This document shows positions 1 to 8,479 of a stretch of 64,000 nt of DNA, piece after piece. Origin of the DNA: JAHFUS01 sp035689115 (GTDB taxonomy: Bacteria; Actinomycetota; Acidimicrobiia; Acidimicrobiales; GCA-2861595); NCBI GenBank assembly GCA_035689115.1, contig DASSMA010000078.1, forward strand, positions 1-64,000, in the 5' to 3' direction. The notes beneath the pieces are model-generated. The model was not told the DNA's origin and did no database searches. It was given only the letters and a program-made list of their open reading frames with translations. Each line of letters begins with the position of its first letter. Position 1 is the stretch's first letter. A program made the translations under genes and the position numbers.

Positions 1-135
1 GGGGCTGACGAAGTAGTTGGACAGCCGCTGGCGCAGCGAGTGGGCCTTGCCCACGTAGATGACGCGCCCGTCGGCGTCCCGGAACTGGTAGGAGCCGGGG
101 GCGTCGGGGATCGAGCCGGCGGGCGGGCGCTGCAT
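1..135 (-). CDS. uvrC: UvrC, excinuclease ABC subunit C, N-terminal fragment
   Basis: Only the first 45 residues are inside the window; the gene runs off the left edge. They begin MQRPPAGSIPDAPGSY and continue into VIYVGKAHSLRQRL, the GIY-YIG nuclease start typical of UvrC (GSY, then IYVGKA). In the family this domain makes the 3' incision in nucleotide excision repair, after UvrA and UvrB have found the lesion. The ATG at 135 is the only sensible start, since the GIY-YIG domain lies close to the N-terminus in UvrC. uvrA and uvrB lie further along on the same strand. Confidence 0.9.
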   Translation of the reverse strand, partial: MQRPPAGSIPDAPGSYQFRDADGRVIYVGKAHSLRQRLSNYFVSP

Positions 136-154
136 CACCCTCCACTCTGCCGGA

Positions 155-1528
155 TCATCGCTCCGACGCCGTCTCTCCGACGCCGCCGCAGAAGCGGGCT
201 ACGGGGCGGGCGTCGACGACGGTGCCGGCGGTCGCACCGGCTCGGAGGGCCCCGACCAGGCGCGGGTGGCCGAGCGGCTGCTTCAGGTACCACTCGGTCG
301 CCGTCCCGAGGTTCCAGTCGTTGTTCATGGCCTGGACCGACCCGCACCCGAGGGGGATACGGGCGACGACGACGAGCGGGCGGCCGGCGGGACGGGCGTC
401 GCGGACGACCTCGAGCACTTGCCGCACCTGCCGGGAGGACCGGGCATAGGCCACGTCGTCGACCCCCCTCGTGTACACCATCCCGACTGCCAGGGCGGCG
501 GCCAGCACCACCACGACCGCCCGGTTGGCCAGGAGCATCCACCCGATGCCGACCAGCACCATGGCGGCGCCAATGGCGCTCACGAAGGCGGCCCGGTCGG
601 ACTGCATGACGTAGCTGATCTCCTGGCCGTAGCGCAGGAACGGGATGCTTCCCGCCAGGATGACCACCCACCCCGCCACCACCAGGCGCTCGCCCGTCAC
701 CGGCCGGAACGAGGGGCGCACCACCTGCCAGGCGGCGAAGAGCGACGCGACCATGACGAGCAGGAGCACGACGACCCCGGCGTGGCCGATCTTGACCAGC
801 TCGCTGCCGAACAGGCCGTGCAGGACGTCGCCGGCCGGCACCACCCGCCCCCCGATCTTCGGGGTCGTCGCCAGGCTCCACACGCCGGTCCCCACCGCGG
901 CGGCGCCGACGCAGCCGATGGCCACGGCGTTGCGGCGCAGGTGCGCCGGCCCAAGCACGAAAGCCAGGGGGGCGAGCACGAGCGACGCCTCGTAGGTGAG
1001 CCCTGCGGCGGCGAACAGGCCGGCGGCGGCGGCGATCCGCACGACGGTCAGCGGCCGGTCCCACAGCACGACCACGCCCCCGAGGCCGAGGGCGAGGCTC
1101 ACCGTGACCGGCGCGGCCGACAGCCAGTGGGTCATCGACGAGTTGACCGGGAGCAGCACCCAGACGGCGGCGACGGCGACGGCGACCGTCGTGGGCAGGC
1201 GACGGGCCGCCGCCGTGTAAAGGAGGGCGGCGCTCACGGCGTTGACCACGGCGAGGAGGGCGACGGCCGGCGTCGGGTGCCCGCCCAGGAAGCCGAACAC
1301 CACGGCGAACACGGCGGCCGCACCCGGGCGGGTCAGCGAGACCGAGCCGCCGGCCGCCCGCAGCGACCCGTGGAGGAACACGTTGTGGAGGGGAGCGAAG
1401 TCCTCCCGGAGGTAGTAGGGCGAAGCGGCCACGTACGGGACGGCCGCGACCAGGGCGGCGGCGGCGAAGGCCAACGCCGGTGCGTGGCGGCGCCACCGTC
1501 CGGAGCCCCGCGGCGGCTCCTCGCCCAT
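155..1528 (-). CDS. Polytopic membrane protein, GT-C glycosyltransferase-like, function unknown
   Basis: The protein has 457 residues and about ten hydrophobic segments. After the first helix comes YYLREDFAPLHNVF, an acidic first extracytoplasmic loop. That layout, plus a soluble C-terminal part (about 370-457), resembles GT-C fold polyprenol-dependent glycosyltransferases or related uncharacterised membrane proteins. I do not recognise the specific family. The ATG at 1528 is chosen because it precedes a basic n-region (RGSGRWRRH) and the first helix. The open frame continues far upstream, but that part is antisense to nadA. The gene sits 19 bp upstream of uvrC on the same strand and is probably cotranscribed with it. 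A link to the nearby polysaccharide genes is inference. Confidence 0.75.
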   Translation of the reverse strand: MGEEPPRGSGRWRRHAPALAFAAAALVAAVPYVAASPYYLREDFAPLHNVFLHGSLRAAGGSVSLTRPGAAAVFAVVFGFLGGHPTPAVALLAVVNAVSAALLYTAAARRLPTTVAVAVAAVWVLLPVNSSMTHWLSAAPVTVSLALGLGGVVVLWDRPLTVVRIAAAAGLFAAAGLTYEASLVLAPLAFVLGPAHLRRNAVAIGCVGAAAVGTGVWSLATTPKIGGRVVPAGDVLHGLFGSELVKIGHAGVVVLLLVMVASLFAAWQVVRPSFRPVTGERLVVAGWVVILAGSIPFLRYGQEISYVMQSDRAAFVSAIGAAMVLVGIGWMLLANRAVVVVLAAALAVGMVYTRGVDDVAYARSSRQVRQVLEVVRDARPAGRPLVVVARIPLGCGSVQAMNNDWNLGTATEWYLKQPLGHPRLVGALRAGATAGTVVDARPVARFCGGVGETASER

Positions 1529-1693
1529 CGTCCCGTGCACCTTTCCACAATGCCTGCTTCGCTCTACACTGGTCACAACGCCGGCCTGGTCTCCGGCGAC
1601 ATATTCAGCTCCGAGGCCGACAACCCCGCGGATGGGCGACCAGGCTGTCCCCGCCGGCCACCAATCGGAGCTCCCTGAAGGGGGAACCGACAA
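1529..1693. other. Divergent intergenic region between the membrane protein and nadA
   Basis: These 165 bp separate the minus-strand membrane protein from the plus-strand nadA operon, so both promoters should lie here. A purine-rich ribosome binding site (AAGGGGGAA, around 1679-1687) precedes the nadA ATG. I see no convincing -10/-35 pair, operator palindrome or riboswitch fold. Confidence 0.4.
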
Positions 1694-2788
1694 ATGCTGC
1701 GACTCCAGCAACCCCTCCCCGACCGCTACACCGTCGCGAGCCAGGACCAGCTGGCCGAGTGGATCGGCGCCGCCAAGGCGGCCCTGGGCGACCGCCTGCT
1801 GATCCTCGGCCACCACTACCAGCGGGACGAGGTCATGCGCTGGGCCGACGCCCGCGGCGACTCGTTCGGCCTCTCCCGGCTGGCCGCCGGCAACGCCCGC
1901 GCCGAGTACGTCGTGTTCTGCGGCGTGCACTTCATGGCCGAGTCGGCCGACATCCTCACCGGGCCCCACCAGCAGGTGGTCCTCCCCGACCTCAACGCCG
2001 GCTGCTCGATGGCCGACATGGCCGACGTCGACTCCGTGGAGGAGGCGTGGGAGGCGCTGTCCGGCGTCATCGACGTCGAGCGCCTGGTGCCCATCACCTA
2101 CATGAACAGCTCGGCCGCCCTCAAGGCGTTCGTGGGCGACCACGGCGGGGCGGTGTGCACGTCGAGCAATGCCCGGGCCATCCTCACCTGGGCGCTGGCC
2201 CGGGGCGACAAGGTGCTGTTCTTCCCCGACCAGCACCTCGGGCGCAACACCGGCCACCAGCTCGGCTACGACGAGTCCGACATGGCCGTCTGGGACCCCC
2301 GCCGCGACCTCGGCGGGCTCGACGAGCGCCGGGTGAAGGAGGCCACCTTCGTGCTCTGGAAGGGGCACTGCTCGGTCCACCAGCGGTTCCGCCCCGAGCA
2401 CGTGGCCGCCTTCCGGGCCACCTACCCGGGCGGCATCGTGGTGGCCCACCCGGAGTGCGCCCGGGAGACCGTCGCCCTGGCCGACCGGGTCGGGTCCACC
2501 GACTTCATCATCAAGGCGGTCGACGAGGCGCCGCCCGGCTCCGTGCTCGGGATCGCCACCGAGATCCACCTGGTCCAGCGGCTGGCCCACGAGCACGCCG
2601 ACAAGACGGTGGTCTCCCTCGACCCGCTGATCTGCCCGTGCTCCACCATGTTCCGCATCGACGCCGCCCACCTGGCGTGGGTGCTGGAGAACCTGGTCGA
2701 AGGACGGATCGTGAACCGGATCACCGTCGATGACCGCACGGCCGCCTCCGCCCGGGTGGCGCTGGAGCGGATGCTGGCCATCGTGTGA
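1694..2788 (+). CDS. nadA: Quinolinate synthase NadA
   Basis: Quinolinate synthase condenses iminoaspartate with dihydroxyacetone phosphate to quinolinate in de novo NAD synthesis. It is a cytoplasmic [4Fe-4S] enzyme. The 364-residue length is normal for the family. The three expected cluster cysteines are visible: Cys104 in AGCSMADM, one in GHCSVH and one in CPCSTM. Substrate-loop motifs ILGHHYQRDEV and MNSSAALKAF are also present. An AGGGGGA ribosome binding site sits 6-8 bp before the ATG. The gene has neither nadB nor nadC beside it. Its last bases overlap the next gene by a GTGA, so it leads a polysaccharide operon, which is an unusual neighbourhood. Confidence 0.95.
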   Translation: MLRLQQPLPDRYTVASQDQLAEWIGAAKAALGDRLLILGHHYQRDEVMRWADARGDSFGLSRLAAGNARAEYVVFCGVHFMAESADILTGPHQQVVLPDLNAGCSMADMADVDSVEEAWEALSGVIDVERLVPITYMNSSAALKAFVGDHGGAVCTSSNARAILTWALARGDKVLFFPDQHLGRNTGHQLGYDESDMAVWDPRRDLGGLDERRVKEATFVLWKGHCSVHQRFRPEHVAAFRATYPGGIVVAHPECARETVALADRVGSTDFIIKAVDEAPPGSVLGIATEIHLVQRLAHEHADKTVVSLDPLICPCSTMFRIDAAHLAWVLENLVEGRIVNRITVDDRTAASARVALERMLAIV

Positions 2789-3627
2789 CCGCTCCGGCGA
2801 CCGTCGTCGTCGTCGCCTTCCGCACCCCGCACCTCGACCTGGCGTGGGTCCCGGCCGACGCACCGGCCGTCGTCGTCCACAACGACGACGCCCTCGACCC
2901 CGCGTCCGTCGACCATGCGCACGTCACCCACGTCTTCGCCGGCCGCAACGTGGGGTTCGGCGCCGCCGTCAACCTGGCGCTTCCGTCGGTCACCACCGAG
3001 CGGGTGGTGCTGTGCAACCCCGACATGTCCTTGACGAGGGAGCACTGGGACGCGCTGGCCGGCGGCCGGCCCGACGACGTCGTCGCCGTCCCGCTGGTCG
3101 ACGGCGAGGGGAGGCCCACGTCGGTGGTGAACCGCCGGTACGGGCCGCTCGGTGTGGTGGCCAGCGGCTACCGGCTCGGCCGGCTGCTGCGCCGCGGAAC
3201 CCGCCTACGGGGCGCCGTGCTGCGCGCCTCCGGCTCGTGGGGGCGCGAGCACGAGGACCTCCAGCGGTCGGCGGCAGGAACGTTCCCGCTGGCCTCGCAC
3301 TGGGTCAGCGGCGCGGCAACCGGGTTCGACGCCGGGCGGCTCCGTGCCGTCGGGGGGTTCGACCCGGGGTTCTTCCTGTACTTCGAGGACGTGGACCTGT
3401 GCCGGCGCCTGGCCCATCGATTCCCGGACATGCGGATCGTCCTCGCCCCGGTGGCGCCCGGCATCCACCTGGTCGGCGGCTCGAAGGGTGTCGGGGCCGA
3501 GCAACGCCTGGTCGACCGCCTGCATCTCGCAGCGGCGCGGCGCTTCGCCGCCACCGGCACGGGACCGGCCTGGCGGGCGGCCGGGCTCGCTCTCGCACCC
3601 CGCGCCCGGTGGCTCGACCGCCGGTGA
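2785..3627 (+). CDS. Family 2 glycosyltransferase, rhamnosyltransferase-like
   Basis: A 280-residue GT-A fold glycosyltransferase. N-terminal VVVVAFRTPHL is the first beta strand. NVGFGAAVNLAL is the conserved GT2 segment before the metal-binding region, and CNPDMS stands at the DXD position. FFLYFEDVDLCRRL is the catalytic-base segment typical of WbbL-type rhamnosyltransferases. It should transfer an activated sugar to a growing lipid-linked glycan on the cytoplasmic face; donor and acceptor cannot be read from the sequence. The GTG start at 2785 overlaps the nadA stop by four bases, and its own stop overlaps the next GTG the same way. Confidence 0.85.
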   Translation: MTAPATVVVVAFRTPHLDLAWVPADAPAVVVHNDDALDPASVDHAHVTHVFAGRNVGFGAAVNLALPSVTTERVVLCNPDMSLTREHWDALAGGRPDDVVAVPLVDGEGRPTSVVNRRYGPLGVVASGYRLGRLLRRGTRLRGAVLRASGSWGREHEDLQRSAAGTFPLASHWVSGAATGFDAGRLRAVGGFDPGFFLYFEDVDLCRRLAHRFPDMRIVLAPVAPGIHLVGGSKGVGAEQRLVDRLHLAAARRFAATGTGPAWRAAGLALAPRARWLDRR

Positions 3628-4700
3628 CCGGCCGGGTCCTCGCCGTCGTCCACCTCGGCCGCCCGCAGGGTCGGGGCGAAGTGGCCAGGGTGGCGTCGTG
3701 GCGGGCCATCGCCGCCGCCGCCGGCTTGTCCGTCGTCGAGATCCCGCTCCTCGCCCCCGACGGCCGCCCGCATCCCGCCGGCGCCCGCCCGCGCGACGCC
3801 GTCGACCTGGCCGCCGGCCGGGTGGTGCCGGAGTCCCTGGCGTGGTCAACTGCCGCCGCCACGGCCAAAGCCCGGGAGACCGCACCGGCGGCGGTCGTGG
3901 CCGTCACCGCGCGGGCGTTCACCCCGGCGCTGGTCGGCGTGGCCCCGGTCACGATCCTCGATCTCGTCGACCGCCTCAGCCACAGCTACCGCGACCGGGC
4001 GGCGATCACCACCTCACGGTCCGGCGCCCTGGGATTCTCCGCCCTCGGGCGGGCCCACGCCCGGTTCGAGCGCCATCTGCCGGCCGGCGTCGTCCTGGTC
4101 GCCGCCGGTTGGTCGGACGCCCAGGAGCTGGGTGCCGCCTTCGTGCCCAACGTCCTCGCCGTCGAGGCGCCGCTACCGGGACGGTCCCCCGACCACGACG
4201 TGCTGTTCTTCGGCACCCTCGACTACCCCCCCAACGTCGCCGGCCTCCGCACCCTCGCCGGGGCTTGGGAGGCCGTGCTGGCCCAGCGGCCGGGGACGAA
4301 GCTGCTCGTCGCCGGCGCCCGTCCGTCCGCCGAGGTCGTCGCCCTCGCCGCGCACCACGGCTGGACCCTGCTGGGCGAGTACCGCGACGTCAGCGCGTTG
4401 GCCGGCCGGGCCCGGATTGCGGTGGCGCCGCTCCCCTACGCCTCGGGCATCCAGAACAAGGTCCTCGAGGCCGCCGCCCTCGGGCTCCCGCAGGTCGTGA
4501 GCCCCGCCGTCGCCGCCGGACTGCCCCCGGACTTCCCCGTACGCGTCGCCGACGAGCGGGAGCTGGCGTCGGCCGTCGTCGCGCTCGTTGCCCAGGGGTC
4601 GGACCAGGGTGCGGCCGGTCGGGAGTACGTCGCCGCCCGCTTCTCGCCACAGGGGTGGAGCGGCTGGCTGCTGTCCAGCGTCGGAAGCGCTACCCGGTAG
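3624..4700 (+). CDS. Glycosyltransferase of the GT-B (GT4-like) fold
   Basis: 358 residues. The C-terminal half has the GT-B donor-binding domain: VLFFGTLDYPPNVAGL, then KLLVAGARP, then IAVAPLPYASGIQNKVLEAA, the usual nucleotide-sugar loop. The final EAAALGLPQVVSP matches the EX7E-type region of GT4 enzymes. The N-terminal acceptor domain is poorly conserved. The GTG start at 3624 is chosen because it gives a four-base overlap with the preceding gene, and because VTGRVLAVVHLGRP reads as a proper first strand. The much longer open frame upstream is a shadow of the previous gene. It probably works with the preceding GT2 on the same polysaccharide. Confidence 0.8.
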   Translation: MTGRVLAVVHLGRPQGRGEVARVASWRAIAAAAGLSVVEIPLLAPDGRPHPAGARPRDAVDLAAGRVVPESLAWSTAAATAKARETAPAAVVAVTARAFTPALVGVAPVTILDLVDRLSHSYRDRAAITTSRSGALGFSALGRAHARFERHLPAGVVLVAAGWSDAQELGAAFVPNVLAVEAPLPGRSPDHDVLFFGTLDYPPNVAGLRTLAGAWEAVLAQRPGTKLLVAGARPSAEVVALAAHHGWTLLGEYRDVSALAGRARIAVAPLPYASGIQNKVLEAAALGLPQVVSPAVAAGLPPDFPVRVADERELASAVVALVAQGSDQGAAGREYVAARFSPQGWSGWLLSSVGSATR

Positions 4701-4709
4701 CTTTCCTCC

Positions 4710-5540
4710 ATGCACGCCAACGGCCACCGGGCCGTCGCCGTCATCCAGCCGCGAACGTCCGGCCTGCGCCTCGGCGAGGTCGTCCGGTCACGCGACCTGC
4801 TGTACTTCCTGGCCTGGCGCGACATCAAGGTGCGCTACGCGCAGGCCGCCATCGGCGCGGCGTGGGCGGTGCTCCAACCGGTGCTGATGATGGTGATCTT
4901 CGCCCTGTTCTTCGGCCGGCTGGCCAAGGTGCCGTCCGACGGCCTCCCCTACGCGGTGTTCGCATTCACCGGGCTCGTCCCGTGGACGTTCTTCTCCAAC
5001 GCCGTGGGCAGTGCGACGGAAAGCCTCGTCACCAACGTGAACCTGATCACCAAGGTGTACTTCCCGCGGGTGACGCTGCCGTTCTCGGCAATCCTCTCGT
5101 GGCTGCCGGATCTCGGCCTGGCCAGCGCCGTCCTGCTCCTGCTCCTCCCGATCTACGGCCTCCGGCCGAGTTGGACGGTGGTGTTCCTTCCGCTGATGGC
5201 CGTCCTCGCCGTGCTGGCCGCCGCCGCCGCCAGCCTCGGGCTCTCGGCGCTGAACGTGAAGTACCGCGACGTCCGCTACGCCGTGCCCTTCCTCCTCCAG
5301 GTCTGGTTCTTCGTGACGCCCGTCGTGTACCCGGCGAGTCTCGTACCGCGGCACCTCCGGGTCGTACTCGCGCTGAACCCGATGACGGGGGTCGTGGAGG
5401 GGTTTCGTTGGTCGGTGCTCGGACACGTGCCGGCGCCATGGACGCTGCTGGCCGTGTCCACCGCCACCACCTTGGTGCTGCTCGCGCTCTCGACGCTCTA
5501 CTTCCGCCGAGCCGAGCAGGATTTCGCCGATGTCATCTGA
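4710..5540 (+). CDS. wzm: Wzm-type polysaccharide ABC transporter permease
   Basis: A 276-residue ABC-2 type permease with six hydrophobic segments. The N-terminal RDLLYFLAWRDIKVRYAQA is the cytoplasmic signature of TagG/Wzm exporters, followed by IGAAWAVLQPVLMMVIFALF. LNVKYRDVRYAVPFLLQVWF and the ALNPMTGVVEGFRW region near the C-terminus also fit. It should form the membrane channel that flips a completed lipid-linked polysaccharide or teichoic-acid-like polymer. It partners with the ATPase encoded directly downstream, whose start overlaps this gene by 11 bp. Confidence 0.92.
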   Translation: MHANGHRAVAVIQPRTSGLRLGEVVRSRDLLYFLAWRDIKVRYAQAAIGAAWAVLQPVLMMVIFALFFGRLAKVPSDGLPYAVFAFTGLVPWTFFSNAVGSATESLVTNVNLITKVYFPRVTLPFSAILSWLPDLGLASAVLLLLLPIYGLRPSWTVVFLPLMAVLAVLAAAAASLGLSALNVKYRDVRYAVPFLLQVWFFVTPVVYPASLVPRHLRVVLALNPMTGVVEGFRWSVLGHVPAPWTLLAVSTATTLVLLALSTLYFRRAEQDFADVI

Positions 5541-6816
5541 CGGGGCCGTCATCCGACTCGAGAGCGTGGGCAAGCGCTACGCCATCGGCGCGACGCAAGA
5601 GCGGTACCGAACGCTCAGGGATGCGATCACCCGCAGCTCGAAGGCCATCCGCGCCGGGCGCCGAGAGCACTGGGCCCTCAAGAACGTGGACTTGGCGGTG
5701 CATGCCGGCGAACGCGTCGGCATCGTCGGCCGCAACGGGGCCGGGAAGAGCACGCTCCTCAAGATCATCTCGAAGATCACACAGCCCACGGAGGGGCGCG
5801 GCGAGGTGCATGGCCGGGTCGGCTCCCTGCTGGAGGTCGGTACCGGCTTTCACCCGGAGCTCACAGGCCGGGACAACATCTTCCTGAACGGCGTCATCCT
5901 CGGCATGCACCGCCGTGAGATCAGCGCCAAGATCGACCAGATCGTGGATTTCGCAGGGGTGAGCCGCTACCTCGACACGCCCGTCAAGCGCTACTCGTCG
6001 GGAATGTACCTGCGCCTGGCCTTTGCAGTGGCCGCCCACCTCGACTCCGACGTGCTGCTCATCGACGAGGTGCTGGCCGTCGGGGACGCCGAGTTCCAGA
6101 AGCGGTGTATCGGTCGCATGGCGGAGATCGGCGAGGAGGGACGCACCCTGCTCTTCGTGTCCCACTCGATGCCAGCCGTACTTCGCCTCTGCCCGAGGGT
6201 CATCCTGCTCGACGGCGGCCGATTGGCAGCAGACGGCGAGTCGCAGAAGGTCGTGCGCTTCTACATGGACGCCGGCGGGGGCTCGGCGGCCGAGCGAACC
6301 TGGGACACCGACGACGCCCCAGGCGACGAGGTGGCGCGGCTCGTCGCCGTCCGGGTCCTGGTCGACGGACGTCCGAACGACGAGGTCGAGATCCGGCAGC
6401 CCGTCGACCTCGAGGTGGAGTACCTCCGGCTCACGGCCGACCCGGCCGTCCGGCCGTCGGTCAACCTGCATCTCCTGAACGAGGACGGCCTCAAGCTTTT
6501 CGTCACGAACGACTTCACCGAGCAGGCGTGGCACGACCTGCCGTCACGGCCCGGACTGGTTCGCTCGCGGTGCCGCATCCCGGGCAACTTCCTGGCCGAG
6601 GGACGAATCTTCGTCCTGGCGGCGGTGAGCAGCTACAACCCCACCATGATCCACGCCATGGAGAACGACGCCGTGTCGTTCCAGGTCGTTGACCGGAGTG
6701 AGGGCGATGGCGTACGCGGTCCCTACGCCAACGAGTGGCCGGGCGTCGTCCGGCCCATGCTCGACTGGGCGCTGGACTGGCAGCCTCTTCCGGGCGCCGC
6801 CCCCACGCAGCCATGA
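5530..6816 (+). CDS. wzt: Wzt-type polysaccharide ABC transporter ATPase with C-terminal substrate-binding domain
   Basis: 428 residues. Residues about 1-250 are the ATPase: Walker A GRNGAGKST at 67-75, signature YSSGMYLRL, Walker B VLLIDEVLAVGD and the switch histidine in LLFVSHS. Residues about 265-415 form an extra beta-rich domain (LEVEYLRLTADPAV, VNLHLLNEDGLKLF) matching the Wzt C-terminal carbohydrate-binding domain. In O9a-type systems that domain recognises a modified non-reducing end of the polymer. Its presence suggests a terminally capped glycan, which is an inference. The gene overlaps both neighbours (11 bp with wzm, ATGA with the next gene). Confidence 0.93.
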   Translation: MSSDGAVIRLESVGKRYAIGATQERYRTLRDAITRSSKAIRAGRREHWALKNVDLAVHAGERVGIVGRNGAGKSTLLKIISKITQPTEGRGEVHGRVGSLLEVGTGFHPELTGRDNIFLNGVILGMHRREISAKIDQIVDFAGVSRYLDTPVKRYSSGMYLRLAFAVAAHLDSDVLLIDEVLAVGDAEFQKRCIGRMAEIGEEGRTLLFVSHSMPAVLRLCPRVILLDGGRLAADGESQKVVRFYMDAGGGSAAERTWDTDDAPGDEVARLVAVRVLVDGRPNDEVEIRQPVDLEVEYLRLTADPAVRPSVNLHLLNEDGLKLFVTNDFTEQAWHDLPSRPGLVRSRCRIPGNFLAEGRIFVLAAVSSYNPTMIHAMENDAVSFQVVDRSEGDGVRGPYANEWPGVVRPMLDWALDWQPLPGAAPTQP

Positions 6817-7709
6817 GGGTCCTGGTCACCGGCGCCGGCGGCTTCATCGGCGCGCCGACCACCGCCGAACTGCACCGCGCCGGTCACGAGGTCGCCGCCA
6901 TCCTCCGCACCGGGGCGACGGCGAGCCGGCGATCGATTCCCGAGGGCGTCCGCTTTGTGCACGCCGACCTCGGCGACCCCTCGGAGGTGGAGGCCGCGCT
7001 GGAGGCCACCCGGCCCGAGGCGGTGCTCCACCTCGCCTGGTACGCCGACCCGGCCGACTACCTGCGCGCGCCGTGGGCCAATCTTGCCTCGCTCGAGCAC
7101 ACCCTCGGCCTTCTCCGCCGGCTGCGCGACGCCGGCTGCCGCCGCGTCGTGCTCGGCGGGTCGTGCCTGGAGCACGCCGACGGCCCTGCTGCGGCCTCGC
7201 CCTACGCCACCGCCAAACGGGCGGCACACGCCGTCGCCGCCGCCCTGCCGGCCGACGAAATGGCGGTCGCCTGCGCCCACGTCTTCTGGGTGTACGGGCC
7301 GGGGGAGAACCCGAGGCGAGGCGTCCCCACGGTGACCCGGGGCCTCCTTCGAGGCGACACTGTCGACGTCACGGCCGGCACCCAGCTGCGGGAGTATGTC
7401 CACGTGGCCGACGTCGCCAGCGCCCTCAGGCTGATCCTCGAGAGCACGGTCATGGGCCGGGTCGACATCACCACCGGTCATCCGGTTCCTCTCCGGCGGG
7501 TGTTCGAGCAGCTCCAGGAGGAGGTCGGCAACGGGACGCTGCGCTTCGGCGCCCGGGCCTCGGGACCGGACGACACCTTCGAGGTGCCCGGCGAGCCGGA
7601 GCCGCTGCGCTCGCTCGGATGGACCCCCGGGCACGATCTGGCCACCGGCGTCGCCGATACCGTGCGCTGGTGGCGCCAGGAGCTGGCCACTGGGACGGTG
7701 CGGCCGTGA
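6813..7709 (+). CDS. NAD(P)-dependent sugar epimerase/reductase (extended SDR)
   Basis: 298 residues. The N-terminus MRVLVTGAGGFIG carries the Rossmann glycine motif GxxGxxG. The catalytic Tyr-x3-Lys is in SPYATAKRAAH and the upstream serine in LGGSCLEH. VYGPGENP is the usual extended-SDR substrate loop. The context, between wzt and the CDP-glucose genes, suggests it performs the final 4-keto reduction or an epimerisation of the CDP-6-deoxy-4-ketohexose. Which position it acts on cannot be told from sequence. ATGA overlap with wzt and GTGA overlap with rfbF fix both ends. Confidence 0.82.
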   Translation: MRVLVTGAGGFIGAPTTAELHRAGHEVAAILRTGATASRRSIPEGVRFVHADLGDPSEVEAALEATRPEAVLHLAWYADPADYLRAPWANLASLEHTLGLLRRLRDAGCRRVVLGGSCLEHADGPAAASPYATAKRAAHAVAAALPADEMAVACAHVFWVYGPGENPRRGVPTVTRGLLRGDTVDVTAGTQLREYVHVADVASALRLILESTVMGRVDITTGHPVPLRRVFEQLQEEVGNGTLRFGARASGPDDTFEVPGEPEPLRSLGWTPGHDLATGVADTVRWWRQELATGTVRP

Positions 7710-8479
7710 AGTGCGTGATCCTGGCCGGCGGGAGGGGGACTCGGATCAGCGAGGAGTCGCACCTGCGCCCCAAGCCGATGATCGAGATCGGTGCTCGACC
7801 GATCCTGTGGCACATCATGAAGCTGTACGGCCACTACGGCATCACCGAGTTCGTGATCTGCCTCGGGTACCGCGGATACGTGATCAAGGAGTACTTCCAC
7901 AACTACTTCCTGCACAACTCGGACGCCACCGTCGACCTCGCCTCCAACGCCGTGGAGTACCACGACACACGCAGCGAGCCCTGGCGGGTCACGCTCGTCG
8001 ACACCGGCGACGCCACCATGACGGGCGGCCGGCTCCTCCGGGTCCGGCACCACCTCGACCCCGACGAGCCCTTCTGCATGACCTACGGCGACGGGCTGGC
8101 GAGCATCGACCTGGGCGGCGAACTGGCGTTCCACGGCGACCACGGGAAGCTGGCCACCATGGCCGTCGTTCGACCACCGGCCCGGTTCGGGAGTGTGGTC
8201 GTCGAGGACGACCGGGTGCTCGCCTTCGAGGAGAAGACCCAGGCGTCCAGCGGGCTCATCAACGGCGGGTTCTTCGTTCTCTCACCTTCCGTGCTCGATC
8301 TCGTCGATGGCGACGACACCGTGTGGGAGAGCGAGCCGCTTGAACGGCTGGCCAAGGCGGACGAGCTGCGAGCCTGGAGACACGAAGGCTTCTGGCAGCC
8401 CATGGACACCATGCGCGAGCGTGAGCTGCTGGAGTCGCTCTGGGAGCACGGCCGGGCGCCGTGGATGGTGTGGAGGTAG
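7706..8479 (+). CDS. rfbF: Glucose-1-phosphate cytidylyltransferase
   Basis: Makes CDP-glucose from CTP and glucose 1-phosphate, the first committed step of CDP-deoxysugar synthesis. The 257-residue product begins VKCVILAGGRGTRISEES, the nucleotidyltransferase signature, followed by RPKPMIEIGARPILWHIM. Family-typical RfbF stretches are present: YGHYGITEFVICLGYRGY, IKEYFHNYF, FCMTYGDG, and the ending GFWQPMDTMRE. The GTG at 7706 gives the usual four-base overlap. The next gene, CDP-glucose 4,6-dehydratase, is its standard partner, which supports CTP rather than TTP as the nucleotide. Confidence 0.94.
   Translation: MKCVILAGGRGTRISEESHLRPKPMIEIGARPILWHIMKLYGHYGITEFVICLGYRGYVIKEYFHNYFLHNSDATVDLASNAVEYHDTRSEPWRVTLVDTGDATMTGGRLLRVRHHLDPDEPFCMTYGDGLASIDLGGELAFHGDHGKLATMAVVRPPARFGSVVVEDDRVLAFEEKTQASSGLINGGFFVLSPSVLDLVDGDDTVWESEPLERLAKADELRAWRHEGFWQPMDTMRERELLESLWEHGRAPWMVWR

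Noticed and set aside
1592..1602. Half-site TCCGGCGACAT matching an arm of the polA/nuclease palindromes
   Set aside because: Only 11 bases match and no second arm is present; expected by chance in G+C-rich DNA.
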